Assembly (NCBI RefSeq): GCF_012349115.1
Contig: NZ_PQIG01000122.1
Location: forward strand, 124,001 to 188,000
Source: Rhizobium ruizarguesonis
GTDB taxonomy: Bacteria; Pseudomonadota; Alphaproteobacteria; Rhizobiales; Rhizobiaceae
Reading direction: 5' to 3'
Length of the DNA stretch: 64,000 nucleotides
Shown in pieces: positions 1 through 8,911 of this stretch. The translations under genes were made by a program, and so were the position numbers. The first letter of the stretch is position 1, and the number at the start of each line of letters is the position of its first letter. The notes beneath the pieces were generated by a model, which had not been told where the DNA came from, did not search any database, and worked only from the letters and a program-made list of their open reading frames with translations.

Positions 1-807
1 CAGCGAGATTGGTACGACGCTCTTTGTGCGCGCTTTGACCGCCCGCTGCCCCCGGAGATGATCTTTGCTGACGGCATGCTCCAGCGCATCCCGATCCGGC
101 GTTACCGTCCGCGCAAAATCAGCACACGCACCATTCTGCTCTATCTTCATGGCGGCGGCTTCGTCGTCGGTTCGCTCGAGAGCCATCATGCCATCTGCGC
201 CGAGATCGCCGATTTTGCCGGCGCGGAACTTGTTTCGGTCGATTACCGACTGGCCCCTGAATATCGCTGGCCGGCGCAGACGGATGACGGCTTTACCGTG
301 TTGAAGCATCTGCTTTCCGCCAACAGCAAGGTCGTGCTGATCGGCGACAGCGCCGGGGCCAATCTGGCGGCGGGCCTTGCGTTGCGCGCGCGCGACGAGG
401 GCCCGTCCGGCGTCGTCGGCCAGGTCCTGATCTATCCCGCGCTCGGCGGTGACCTCGATACGGGCTCCTATGTCGAAATGGCCGCGGCTCCGGGATTGAC
501 GACGGCGGATGTCGCCTATTACCGCCAGATCCTGCTGGCACCGGCAGGCAATGAGATCGCCGAGCCGCTGCATGCAGCTTCGCTTGCCGGGCTGCCGCCG
601 GCCTTCATCACGGTCGCGCATTTCGATCCGCTCCGGGACGACGGCCGGCACTATGCCGCCCGGCTCACCGCGGAGGGCGTCGAAGTCTGGTTCCGGGAGG
701 AGCCGCAGATGGTGCATGCGTGGCTGCGCGCTCGCCACATGAGCGATGGCGCACGCGACGGCTTCCGCGCCGTCTGCGAGGCCACAAGGCGTTTTGCGGC
801 GGCCTGA
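1..807 (+). CDS. alpha/beta hydrolase (HSL-type esterase), 5' truncated by window edge
   Basis: An ester-hydrolysing alpha/beta hydrolase of the hormone-sensitive-lipase family. The reading frame is open from base 1 (QRDWYDALCARFD...), so the true start lies outside the window; the Met at 58 is internal. The oxyanion motif HGGGF, the nucleophile elbow GDSAG, and later acid and histidine positions (FDPLRDDG, MVHAW) are all visible, so the catalytic triad looks complete. It converges on the CocE-type hydrolase, with only 3 bases between the two stops. The substrate is unknown. Proximity to a carnitine cluster makes an acyl ester possible, but that is inference. Confidence 0.85.
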   Translation, partial: QRDWYDALCARFDRPLPPEMIFADGMLQRIPIRRYRPRKISTRTILLYLHGGGFVVGSLESHHAICAEIADFAGAELVSVDYRLAPEYRWPAQTDDGFTVLKHLLSANSKVVLIGDSAGANLAAGLALRARDEGPSGVVGQVLIYPALGGDLDTGSYVEMAAAPGLTTADVAYYRQILLAPAGNEIAEPLHAASLAGLPPAFITVAHFDPLRDDGRHYAARLTAEGVEVWFREEPQMVHAWLRARHMSDGARDGFRAVCEATRRFAAA

Positions 808-810
808 TGG

Positions 811-2814
811 TCACATCAGGTCGCGCGCGATCCGCTTTTCCGCAAAGACCTTTTCGAAGACCTGAACATCGTCCTCGAAGGCGGTGACGACAGCGCTGAT
901 GATCCAGTCGGTCCGGGTGCAGGCAATCCGCGCGGTCGCGACCGTTCGCACGAACCAGCCGGGGCGGCGCATGTCGCAGGTCCAGGTCGACGTCCCGGTC
1001 ATCGACAGTGGATTGTCGGGTGAAATCGACCAGACTTCCTCCCGCAATTGCCGGGTCGAGAGACCTGTCTCGGGGTGTTCGGTGAGCCCGGTATCCTCGT
1101 GGATGTGATAGTCTGTTCGGTTGACCGAGAGGTCGCGGACGACCTGCCGCTTGGTCGCGGCGCCCGCATGCTCGATGTATTTCGGCAGGGGATCGGGATT
1201 GGCCGGTTCCTTGATGTCTATCCGCTGGTGCTCGCCGAGCATCGGCAGCCCCAGGCCGAGTGCGGCGATATCGACCTCGATGCCCTCGTCATCAGGCGGC
1301 GGCAGGATCATCGGCCAATAGGCGGTAGAAAGCGAAAGGCGAATGCGATGCCCCTTACGGAAGCGATAACCGCAGGCATCGAGCACGAGGCGGATCGACA
1401 CCCTCTCGCCTGGCATCAGCGGCTTGGGATCTGCATTGCCGTCCCGGTGGGTAAGATTGAGGACGCCGAAGGCGACACGCGTTGCCGTGCCGTCCGGATG
1501 GACATCGACGAGCCGGGCACAGAGGTTCCCACCGGTTGCCCGGGAGCGTAGCGCAAGCGTCAGCACGGGCCGGCCGAGATAGTCGTAATCGCCAGCAAGC
1601 GGCATCGTATCGAAGACCAGCGAGCCGGCATCGTCCAAGCGCTGATCGACCGCCATTTCGGCGTCGGGCTTCAGCGTGAAATATTCACCGGATGCCGTCC
1701 CGGTGTCGAGCGGAGAGCGGAGATAGACGGAATGTTCGGGCGCATGCGGGATCGGCATGCCTTCCGTCAGCTTGCCGAACTGCTCGACATAGAAGCACTG
1801 CATCTGCGGCATCGACCAGACGTCCTTGGCGACCCAGAAGCCCGGATCGCTGTCGCGTCGCGGGGCAGGCCGGACGGCGTCGAGAATATAGGCGCGGGCC
1901 TGCGGCAACCGGTCGATGCCGTTGTTCTCGCCTCGCAGCCATCTGTTCCACCAGGCGATCGCTTCGCCATGGAAATCGGTGCGCGGCTTCGGCCAGGCAA
2001 AGTGCGGATATTTGTGGACCCAGGGGCCGATCAGCGCCTTGGCTTTTTTGCCCAGGCCTTCAACTGCCATCAGCGGCGTATTGCGGTAGCCGTCCGCCCA
2101 GCCGGCGATCACCAGCGTCGGGATCTCCACGCTCGAAAAATCCTCTGAGATCGAGCCGTGACGCCAGAAATCGTCGCGCCGCTGATGGGCCAGCCACTCC
2201 TCCATGAAGAAGGGTTCGCCCGCCAGACGTTCCAGCCACATCTGCTTCCAGCGCTCGCCGACAAGCGCCGGGTCGGGCGGCCGCGACTGGTAGCCGAGCA
2301 TCGTCGCCGCCCATGAGAGCTGGGCGGAGAGATGGCAGCCGTTCTTGTAGTGGATGTCGTCGTTATATCGGTCCACGGTCGAGGCGATCGAGATGACGGC
2401 CTTCAGCGCCGGCGGGCGCAATGCTGCGACCTGCAGGCTGTTGAAGCCGCCCCAGGAGATGCCCATCATGCCGATCGAGCCGTTCGACCATGGCTGCGCG
2501 GCAATCCAGGCGATCAGCTCGCAGGCATTGGCAAGCTCGCATTCGGTATATTCGCCGTCGATGACCCCGTCGGATTCTCCGGATCCGCGTATGTCGACGC
2601 GCACGCCGGCAATGCCTGCGGCCGCGAATACCGGGTAGGTCGACTCATCCCTGAGGCTGGTTCCATCCCGCTTGCGATAGGGCAGGAATTCGAAGACGGC
2701 GGGAACGGGATCTTTCTCCGCACCATCCGGCATCCAGATGCGCGCGGCAAGCCGCGTCCCATCCTTCAGCGTAATCCATTCATTCTCGATGGTGGTGAAG
2801 CCGCGCGAGGTCAT
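811..2814 (-). CDS. CocE/NonD family hydrolase (X-Pro dipeptidyl-peptidase S15 type)
   Basis: A large serine hydrolase of 667 residues. The N-terminal S15 catalytic domain has the nucleophile motif GISWGG near residue 120, the oxyanion-region sequence FEFLPYRKRDGT, and a DIRGSGES strand. The C-terminal jelly-roll domain is typical of cocaine esterase and X-Pro peptidases. I chose the Met at 2814 because an AAGGA sits six bases before it; upstream Mets at 2820 and 2832 lack a spaced ribosome site. It is the last gene downstream of an oligopeptide-type ABC importer, 51 bases after the ATPase gene, so it may process the imported substrate (a peptide, amide or ester). Family assignment is firm; the substrate is not. 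Confidence 0.85.
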   Translation of the reverse strand: MTSRGFTTIENEWITLKDGTRLAARIWMPDGAEKDPVPAVFEFLPYRKRDGTSLRDESTYPVFAAAGIAGVRVDIRGSGESDGVIDGEYTECELANACELIAWIAAQPWSNGSIGMMGISWGGFNSLQVAALRPPALKAVISIASTVDRYNDDIHYKNGCHLSAQLSWAATMLGYQSRPPDPALVGERWKQMWLERLAGEPFFMEEWLAHQRRDDFWRHGSISEDFSSVEIPTLVIAGWADGYRNTPLMAVEGLGKKAKALIGPWVHKYPHFAWPKPRTDFHGEAIAWWNRWLRGENNGIDRLPQARAYILDAVRPAPRRDSDPGFWVAKDVWSMPQMQCFYVEQFGKLTEGMPIPHAPEHSVYLRSPLDTGTASGEYFTLKPDAEMAVDQRLDDAGSLVFDTMPLAGDYDYLGRPVLTLALRSRATGGNLCARLVDVHPDGTATRVAFGVLNLTHRDGNADPKPLMPGERVSIRLVLDACGYRFRKGHRIRLSLSTAYWPMILPPPDDEGIEVDIAALGLGLPMLGEHQRIDIKEPANPDPLPKYIEHAGAATKRQVVRDLSVNRTDYHIHEDTGLTEHPETGLSTRQLREEVWSISPDNPLSMTGTSTWTCDMRRPGWFVRTVATARIACTRTDWIISAVVTAFEDDVQVFEKVFAEKRIARDLM

Positions 2815-2865
2815 GCTCATTCCTTGATGCATATTCCATGAGACGAGGGTTCGGCCCTCGTCAAG

Positions 2866-4497
2866 TCAGTTACCGGCGCTCTCCATGCGCCGCGTGGCAA
2901 GCACCCGTTCCAGCCAGCCGATTTCCATTTCCGGCACGGATTTCAATAGCAGATCGGTGTAGTCGTCAAAGGGCGGCGATAGCGCAGTCGATTTCGGACC
3001 GAACCGCACCAGCTTGCCGCGATGCATCACCGCCACGCTGTCGGCAATCGCCCGGACGATGGCGATGTCGTGCGTGATGAAGACATAGGACAGCTGTTCT
3101 TCCTCCTGCAGGCGCAGCAGCAGCTTGAGGATACCCTCCGCCACCAGCGGGTCGAGCGCCGAGGTCGGCTCGTCGCAGAGGATGAGTTCGGGCTTGGCGG
3201 CAAGCGCTCTTGCGATCGCCACCCGCTGCTTCTGGCCGCCGGAAAGTTCGGCCGGGTAGCGATCGACGAAGCCCTTGCCCATCTCGATCTGGTCGAGCAA
3301 CTCCTTCACCCTTGCCGTCTTCTCAGCACCCCTCAGGCCATAATAGAAGGTGAGCGGCCGGCCGATGATGTCGCGGACCGTCTGGCGCGGGTTCATCGCG
3401 GTATCGGCCATCTGGTAGATCAGCTGGATGCGCCTCAGATCGTCGTTCGGCCGGCTCTTGAGACCCGGCATCAGCGGTTTGCCGTCAAAGACGACGCGCC
3501 CGCTGCTCGGCGGCAAGAGGCCGGTAATGACGCGCGCTAGCGTCGATTTGCCCGAACCGGATTCACCGACGACCGCAAGCGTCTGCCCCTTCGGCACGTG
3601 CAGCGTGACATCGTGCAGCACCTTGAAACCGTTGGAATATTCGGCACTGACATTTTCCACCTTGAGAAGCGCTGCAGACTGGTCGGCGGCTTCCTCGCGA
3701 TAGGCCTGCCTGACATTGACGAGGGCGCGGGTATAATCCTCCCGCGGCGCCTCGATGATCTGCTGGACACTGCCATATTCGACCTGCCTGCCATAGCGCA
3801 GGACCATGATGTCGTCCGAGATCTGGGCGACGACGGCAAGGTCGTGGGTGATATAGAGGGCGGCCGTGTGCGTTTCCTCGATGGCATGCTTGATCGCCGC
3901 CAGCACGTCGATCTGCGTGGTGACGTCGAGCGCCGTTGTCGGCTCGTCGAAAACGATGAGTTCGGGATTGGAGCAGAGCGCCATCGCCGTCATCGCCCGC
4001 TGCAGCTGGCCGCCGGAGACCTGGTGGGGAAAACGCTCGCCGAAGGTTTCGGGATTGGGCAGGCCGAGAACCCCGAACAGATAAAGCGCTCGCGCACGCG
4101 CCTTGTCCTTGGTCATCAATCCATGTTTGACCGAAGCTTCGATCACCTGATCGCCGAGCCGATGCGCCGGATTGAAGGCAGCGGCTGCCGACTGCGCGAC
4201 ATAGCAGACCCGCGCGCCGCGGATCTGGCGGATGCCGTTCTTGCCGAGCGCGAGGATATTGTCGCCGTCGAGCAAGACCTCGCCGCCGGTGATTTCGGCG
4301 CCGCCCCGGCCATAGGCGAGTGCGGAGAGACCGATCGTCGATTTGCCGGCGCCCGATTCCCCGATCAGGCCGAGAACCTTGCCCTTCTTGAGGTCGAAGG
4401 AAACGCCGTCGACGATCGTGACCCGCTTGGGCGGTTCGCCCGGCGGATAGCTGGTTGCTTCGATCTTCAGATTGCGAACGGAAAGAAGCTCAGGCAT
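2866..4497 (-). CDS. oligopeptide-type ABC transporter ATPase, fused DppD-DppF
   Basis: A cytoplasmic ATPase of 543 residues carrying two complete nucleotide-binding domains in one chain. The first Walker A (GESGAGKST) is near residue 47 with signature VSGGQLQRA; the second Walker A (GESGSGKST) is near residue 310 with signature LSGGQKQRV. Oligopeptide systems usually encode DppD and DppF separately, so this is the fused form common in rhizobia. GGGAGGG precedes the ATG at 4497. It overlaps the upstream permease gene by 8 bases and belongs to the operon running from the binding protein at 8004. It would energise uptake through the two permeases next to it. Confidence 0.92.
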   Translation of the reverse strand: MPELLSVRNLKIEATSYPPGEPPKRVTIVDGVSFDLKKGKVLGLIGESGAGKSTIGLSALAYGRGGAEITGGEVLLDGDNILALGKNGIRQIRGARVCYVAQSAAAAFNPAHRLGDQVIEASVKHGLMTKDKARARALYLFGVLGLPNPETFGERFPHQVSGGQLQRAMTAMALCSNPELIVFDEPTTALDVTTQIDVLAAIKHAIEETHTAALYITHDLAVVAQISDDIMVLRYGRQVEYGSVQQIIEAPREDYTRALVNVRQAYREEAADQSAALLKVENVSAEYSNGFKVLHDVTLHVPKGQTLAVVGESGSGKSTLARVITGLLPPSSGRVVFDGKPLMPGLKSRPNDDLRRIQLIYQMADTAMNPRQTVRDIIGRPLTFYYGLRGAEKTARVKELLDQIEMGKGFVDRYPAELSGGQKQRVAIARALAAKPELILCDEPTSALDPLVAEGILKLLLRLQEEEQLSYVFITHDIAIVRAIADSVAVMHRGKLVRFGPKSTALSPPFDDYTDLLLKSVPEMEIGWLERVLATRRMESAGN

Positions 4498-5317
4498 CGC
4501 CGCGCCCTCCCTTGAGGCTGGATGTGCGTTTCAGAAGCCAGTCGACGACGAGGTTGACGCAGACGGCCAGCACGGCAATCGCCGTGCCCGGCACCAGCGC
4601 TGCCGAGATGCCGAAGATGATGCCGTCCTTGTTGTCCTTGACCATGCCGCCCCAATCGGCCGCCGGCGGCTGAATGCCGAGGCCGAGGAAGGAGAGCGTC
4701 GACAGGAACAGGATCGAGAAGGCGAAGCGCAGCCCGAACTCTGCCAGCAGCGGCGACAGCGTATTCGGCAGGATCTCGCGGAAGATGATCCAGAGCTTGC
4801 CTTCGCCGCGCAGCGTCGCCGCCTCGACGAATTCCATCACGGCGACATCAAGCGCCACCGCACGGCCGAGACGATAGACGCGAGTGGAGTCGAGGATCGC
4901 CATGACAAGGATCAGCACGACGATGTTTTGCGGCAGCACCGCAAGAACGACGAGCGCGAAGATCAGCGTCGGGATCGACATCATCAGATCATTGAAGCGT
5001 GACAGGACGGTGTCGATAACGCCGCGCGAGACAGCGGCGGTGAAGCTGAGGATGATGCCGAGCGAGAAGGAGATGATGGTGGCCGCGGATGCGACCGTCA
5101 GCGTCGTGCGCGCGCCGTAGATCAGGCGCGAGAAGATATCGCGACCGAGATTGTCGAGACCGAAGATATATTGATTATCCGGCAGTTGCCAGACGTCGCC
5201 GACGACCTGCGTCTCGCCATAGGGGGCGAGCCAGGGTGCGAAGATTGCGAAGATGAAGGCAGTGGCGATACCGGCCATGCCGATCCAGGCGGTGATGGGG
5301 ATGTCTCTCAATCTCAT
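4490..5317 (-). CDS. oligopeptide-type ABC transporter permease (DppC-like)
   Basis: Inner-membrane permease of 275 residues with about six hydrophobic segments, the first at residues 8-30. It carries the family loop near the C-terminal half (EAATLRGEGKLWIIFREILPN) that docks on the ATPase. The motif FGLDNLGRDIFSRLIYGART before the second membrane segment is the classic DppC/OppC N-terminal signature. Its start overlaps the end of the DppB-like gene by 4 bases and its end overlaps the ATPase gene by 8, so translation is probably coupled. Substrate class (peptide, or a cationic compound such as a betaine derivative) cannot be read from the sequence. Confidence 0.92.
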   Translation of the reverse strand: MRLRDIPITAWIGMAGIATAFIFAIFAPWLAPYGETQVVGDVWQLPDNQYIFGLDNLGRDIFSRLIYGARTTLTVASAATIISFSLGIILSFTAAVSRGVIDTVLSRFNDLMMSIPTLIFALVVLAVLPQNIVVLILVMAILDSTRVYRLGRAVALDVAVMEFVEAATLRGEGKLWIIFREILPNTLSPLLAEFGLRFAFSILFLSTLSFLGLGIQPPAADWGGMVKDNKDGIIFGISAALVPGTAIAVLAVCVNLVVDWLLKRTSSLKGGRGDA

Positions 5318-6318
5318 CGCGGATGCCTCAGCCGGGGATTGGCGATAATAGCGAGGATATCGGCCGTCATATTGAGGAAGATGTAGACGGCGGCGAAGAT
5401 CAGGCCGCAGGCCTGCACGACCGGCATGTCGCGCACGGTGACCGCATCGACCATATATTGCCCCATGCCGGGATAGACAAAGACCACTTCGACAACGACG
5501 ACGCCGACCACGAGATAGGCAAGGTTCAGCGCGATGACATTGATGATCGGCGCCAGCGCATTGGGTGCGGCATGCTTGACGATCGCGCGGAAGGCGCTGA
5601 GGCCCTTCAGCTCTGCGGTCTCCATGTAAGCGGAGGACATGACGGAGAGGATTGCCGCCCGCGTCATGCGCATCATATGCGCGAGCACGACGAGCACGAG
5701 GGTCGCCGTCGGCAGCGCGATCGCCTTCAACCGCTCGCCCAAACTCATACTGTCGTAGACCGTCGCCGGAAAGGTGGCCATGCCAAGGTTCACGGCGAAG
5801 AAGAGGATCAGGAGGTAGCCGATGAAGAATTCCGGCAGCGAGATCGCCGCAAGCGAAATCACGTTGATGATCTTATCCGGCAGGCGGTTACGGAAATGCA
5901 CCGACAGCATGCCGAGGCCGACCGCGAGCGGCACGGATATCACCGCTGCGAAACCCGCCAGGAACAGCGAATTGCCGAGGCGCTTGCCGATCTGTTCGCT
6001 CACCGAATTCTTGCTGGCCCAGGACGTGCCGAAGTCACCCTGGACGGCGTTGCCGAGCCACTCGACGTAGCGCGTGGTGATCGGGCGGTTCAGTCCGAGG
6101 TCCTGGCGAATATTGGCGACGGCCTGCGGCGTCGCCGACTGGCCGAGATAGGTGGTGGCAAAATCGCCGGGCAAAGCTTCCAGGCCGCCGAAGATCAGGA
6201 TGGAGACGGCAAAAAGCAGGACGAGGCTGAGCACGAAGCGCTCGAGGATGAGGGCAAGCAGCGGAAAACGCTGCCGGAACCTGAGGCCGGGCAAGATGCT
6301 TGGGGCAGGATTGGTCAT
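5314..6318 (-). CDS. oligopeptide-type ABC transporter permease (DppB-like)
   Basis: Inner-membrane permease of 334 residues. The N-terminal membrane helix (residues 28-50) is followed by the DppB-type periplasmic segment (DLGLNRPITTRYVEWLGNAV, GDFGTSW) and then about five more helices with the EAA-type loop (METAELKGLSAFRAIVKHAAPN). It forms a heterodimeric channel with the DppC-like protein. It is separated from the binding-protein gene by 96 bases that contain two hairpins, a usual arrangement for keeping binding protein in excess over membrane components. Confidence 0.92.
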   Translation of the reverse strand: MTNPAPSILPGLRFRQRFPLLALILERFVLSLVLLFAVSILIFGGLEALPGDFATTYLGQSATPQAVANIRQDLGLNRPITTRYVEWLGNAVQGDFGTSWASKNSVSEQIGKRLGNSLFLAGFAAVISVPLAVGLGMLSVHFRNRLPDKIINVISLAAISLPEFFIGYLLILFFAVNLGMATFPATVYDSMSLGERLKAIALPTATLVLVVLAHMMRMTRAAILSVMSSAYMETAELKGLSAFRAIVKHAAPNALAPIINVIALNLAYLVVGVVVVEVVFVYPGMGQYMVDAVTVRDMPVVQACGLIFAAVYIFLNMTADILAIIANPRLRHPR

Positions 6319-6343
6319 GGCGAGGACCTCGCGCTAAAACGTC

Positions 6344-6409
6344 GGGAGGACCGCGGGTTTTCATCCCACGGTCCCGGCTTCGTTAGAGATCGGAGGGGCA
6401 TACGCCCCT
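6344..6409 (-). terminator. two hairpins between binding protein and permease genes (attenuator)
   Basis: Two stem-loops lie in the 96-base gap. One pairs GGACCGCGGG (6348-6357) with CCCACGGTCC (6365-6374), with one mismatch. The other is GGGGC-ATAC-GCCCC (6395-6408). Neither has a U run, so partial termination or mRNA stabilisation is more likely than full termination. Position after the binding-protein gene fits differential expression. Confidence 0.5.
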
Positions 6410-6414
6410 TGCCA

Positions 6415-8004
6415 TCAGGCGTCCAGCCAGACGCGGGTCGCGACGTAGCCGTTCGACATGTCGTTGCCGATGTCGTGGACATAACCCTTCACCTGCTTGG
6501 TGGAGGCGTTCACGAAGTCGTTGAACATCGGCAGGATCACCCCACCCTCGTCGCGCACCGTCATCGCCATGGTGCGATACATGTCCTTGCGCTTGGCTTC
6601 ATCAAGCTCAGAGCGGGCTTGCAGCAGCAGCTTGTCGAAGTCAGGGCGCTTGAACTTGGTGTCGTTCCAGTCCGCCGTCGACAGATAGGCGGTGGAATAC
6701 ATCTGGTCCTGCGTCGGGCGACCACCCCAGTAGGAGGTCGAGAAGGGCTGGACGTTCCAGACGTTGGTCCAGTAGCCGTCGCCCGGTTCGCGCTTGACCT
6801 CGATCTCGATCCCGGCCTTCTTGCAGCTTTCCTGATAGAGGACGGCCGCATCGACGGCGCCGGGGAAGGCGACTTCGGAAGTGCGCAGGAGGACCGAGCC
6901 GCTATGGCCCGATTTCTTGAAGTGGAAGGCAGCTTTGTCGGGATCATAGGTGCGCTGCTCGATGCCTTCGGGAAACAGTGCATAGGTGTTGTTGATCGGG
7001 AAATCGTTGCCGACCTTGCCGTAACCGCCCAGGATCTTCTGCACCATGGTCTCGCGGTCCATGGCGTATTTGAGGGCCAGGCGCAGGTCGTTATTGTCGA
7101 ACGGCGCCTTGTCGCAGTGCATGATGAAGACATAGTGGCCGCGACCGGCAGTCGAGAGAATCTCGACGTTCGGGGCACGCTTCAAGAGGCTGACGGTCTT
7201 CGGGTCGACGCGGTTGATGTAGTGCACCTGGCCGGACGAAAGTGCGGCGATGCGGGCGGTCGCATCATTCATGCCGATGATTTCGATCGAATCGACATAA
7301 CCTCGGTCGGTGCGCCAGTCGTCCTTGTTCCTTTCAAACGTGGCGCGGACGCCGGGCTCGAAGCTCGTCATCTTGTAGGGGCCGGTGCCGATCGACGCCA
7401 GCGGATCATCGACGCCGCCGTTCGGCTGGATGACCAGATGGTAGTCCGACAGCAGCAGCGGCATGTCGGCATTGCCTTCGCTGAGCGTCAAGACGAGATT
7501 GCCGCCGTCGGCCTTGATCTCCTTGATCGAGCCGAGAACACCGAGCGCGCCGGACTCCGACTTCGCATCGGTGTGGCGCTTCAGCGTCGCAACAACGTCG
7601 TCGATCGTCAGTTCCTTGCCATTGTGGAACTTGACGCCCTTGCGGATCTTAAAGGTCCAGGTCGCCGCGTCCTTCGAGGGCTCCCAGGATTCGGCGAGCG
7701 CCGGCACGGCAGCACCCGTCAGCGGATCGGACTCGACCAGCATGTCCCCCCAGCAGCGGCCGATGCAGAACATCACCTGCGACAGGAATTTTGCCGGATC
7801 GTTGGAATCGGTGGCTGCACCACCTTCGAGGCCGAGCTTCAGGTGGCCGCCGCGCTTCGGTTCGGCGGCTTGCGCACTTTCGGTAAAGAGCTTGTCGGCG
7901 ACGGCAAGTGTGATGCCCGCCGCCATGGCGCGTCCCATGAATTCGCGGCGGCTGAGCCCGCCGGCGGTGACGCGGCTTGTGAGATATTTCGTGTAGTCGG
8001 TCAT
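6415..8004 (-). CDS. oligopeptide-type ABC transporter substrate-binding protein (SBP family 5)
   Basis: Periplasmic binding protein of 529 residues. A twin-arginine type signal (SRREFMGRAM) followed by a hydrophobic stretch ending in AQAAEP indicates Tat export. The mature part has the family-5 layout: LAESWEPSKDAATWTFKIRK, GVKFHNGKELTIDDVV, and GTGPYKM. I placed the start at 8004, where AGGGGA precedes ATG. A longer open frame to 8217 would run into the neighbouring hydratase gene and has no ribosome site. It follows the carnitine-pathway genes on the same strand, so it may bind a trimethylammonium compound or an acyl/peptidyl derivative. That is inference from position only. Confidence 0.9.
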   Translation of the reverse strand: MTDYTKYLTSRVTAGGLSRREFMGRAMAAGITLAVADKLFTESAQAAEPKRGGHLKLGLEGGAATDSNDPAKFLSQVMFCIGRCWGDMLVESDPLTGAAVPALAESWEPSKDAATWTFKIRKGVKFHNGKELTIDDVVATLKRHTDAKSESGALGVLGSIKEIKADGGNLVLTLSEGNADMPLLLSDYHLVIQPNGGVDDPLASIGTGPYKMTSFEPGVRATFERNKDDWRTDRGYVDSIEIIGMNDATARIAALSSGQVHYINRVDPKTVSLLKRAPNVEILSTAGRGHYVFIMHCDKAPFDNNDLRLALKYAMDRETMVQKILGGYGKVGNDFPINNTYALFPEGIEQRTYDPDKAAFHFKKSGHSGSVLLRTSEVAFPGAVDAAVLYQESCKKAGIEIEVKREPGDGYWTNVWNVQPFSTSYWGGRPTQDQMYSTAYLSTADWNDTKFKRPDFDKLLLQARSELDEAKRKDMYRTMAMTVRDEGGVILPMFNDFVNASTKQVKGYVHDIGNDMSNGYVATRVWLDA

Positions 8005-8122
8005 TCCCCTGTTCCTTCTTTGTGGTGCGTTGACAGAACTTCCGGGCAGGTCCGCAGGCGGTTTCCTCTCCACCTCCGGTGCCCGCATCATGCGGGAAAA
8101 CAGTGCGGTTGCTGCCGCCTGG

Positions 8123-8905
8123 TTACTTTCCTTTCCAAATGGGGCTTCGCTTCTCGGCAAAGGCCCGTGCGCCTTCCAATTGGTCCTCGCTCGAATAGAG
8201 CCTGTCGACCGTCGCAAACTGCCGCTTGGTGACCTTGTTCATGGCAGTCTGGAACGTCGAACCCTCCGCTTCGCGCACGATTTCCTTGATGGCCGCATAG
8301 ACGAGCGGCGGCCCGCTCTCGAGCAGCCGGGCAAGCTCCCATGCTCTCTCCATCAGCCGCTCGGCCGGCAGGACCTCGTTGACGAAACCCCAGCGATGCG
8401 CCTCGTGAACGTCGAGCCAGCGCCCGGTCAAAAGCATGTCCATGGCGATGTGGTAGGGGATGCGTTTCGGCAACTTGATGGAAGCCGCATCGGCGACCGT
8501 CCCCGAGCGGATTTCCGGCAGGGCAAAGGTCGCATGTTCGGCGGCGAGGATCAGGTCGGTCGACAGCGCGATCTCCAGACCGCCGCCGCAACAGATACCG
8601 TTGATCGCTGAGATGACCGGCTTGTTGAGGTCGCGCAGTTCCTGCAGCCCGCCGAAGCCGCCGACGCCGTAATCTCCATCGACCGCATCGCCTGATGCCG
8701 CCGCCTTGAGATCCCATCCGGCACAGAAAAATTTCTCGCCGGCGCCCGAGACGATGGCGACACGCAATGCCGGATCGTCGCGGAAATCTCGGAATATCAA
8801 CCCCAGGGCGCGGCTGGTCGCAAGGTCGATGGCATTCGCCTTCGGCCGGTCGATGACGACTTCGAGTACTCCGCCGTCATGTCGTGTGCGAATGTGGTCG
8901 CTCAA
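8123..8905 (-). CDS. enoyl-CoA hydratase/isomerase family, probable carnitinyl-CoA dehydratase (CaiD-like)
   Basis: Crotonase-fold enzyme of 260 residues. The oxyanion-hole segments are present: VSGAGEKFFCAGWDL near residue 55 and NGICCGGGLEIAL near residue 105. The helix ATFALPEIRSGTVADAASIKL follows. In the pathway proposed here it would hydrate crotonobetainyl-CoA to L-carnitinyl-CoA. The start is a TTG at 8905 preceded by GGAGGAGG. It lies 6 bases after the acyl-CoA synthetase stop, in the same operon as carnitine dehydrogenase. Assignment to carnitine rather than another 2-enoyl-CoA rests on neighbours. Confidence 0.85.
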   Translation of the reverse strand: MSDHIRTRHDGGVLEVVIDRPKANAIDLATSRALGLIFRDFRDDPALRVAIVSGAGEKFFCAGWDLKAAASGDAVDGDYGVGGFGGLQELRDLNKPVISAINGICCGGGLEIALSTDLILAAEHATFALPEIRSGTVADAASIKLPKRIPYHIAMDMLLTGRWLDVHEAHRWGFVNEVLPAERLMERAWELARLLESGPPLVYAAIKEIVREAEGSTFQTAMNKVTKRQFATVDRLYSSEDQLEGARAFAEKRSPIWKGK

Positions 8906-8911
8906 CCTATG

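Noticed and set aside
5323..8232. 969-residue open frame on the plus strand
   Set aside because: It lies antiparallel to the Dpp-type permease and binding-protein genes, has low-complexity His/Asp/Arg-rich composition and no recognisable domain; it is a GC-rich shadow.
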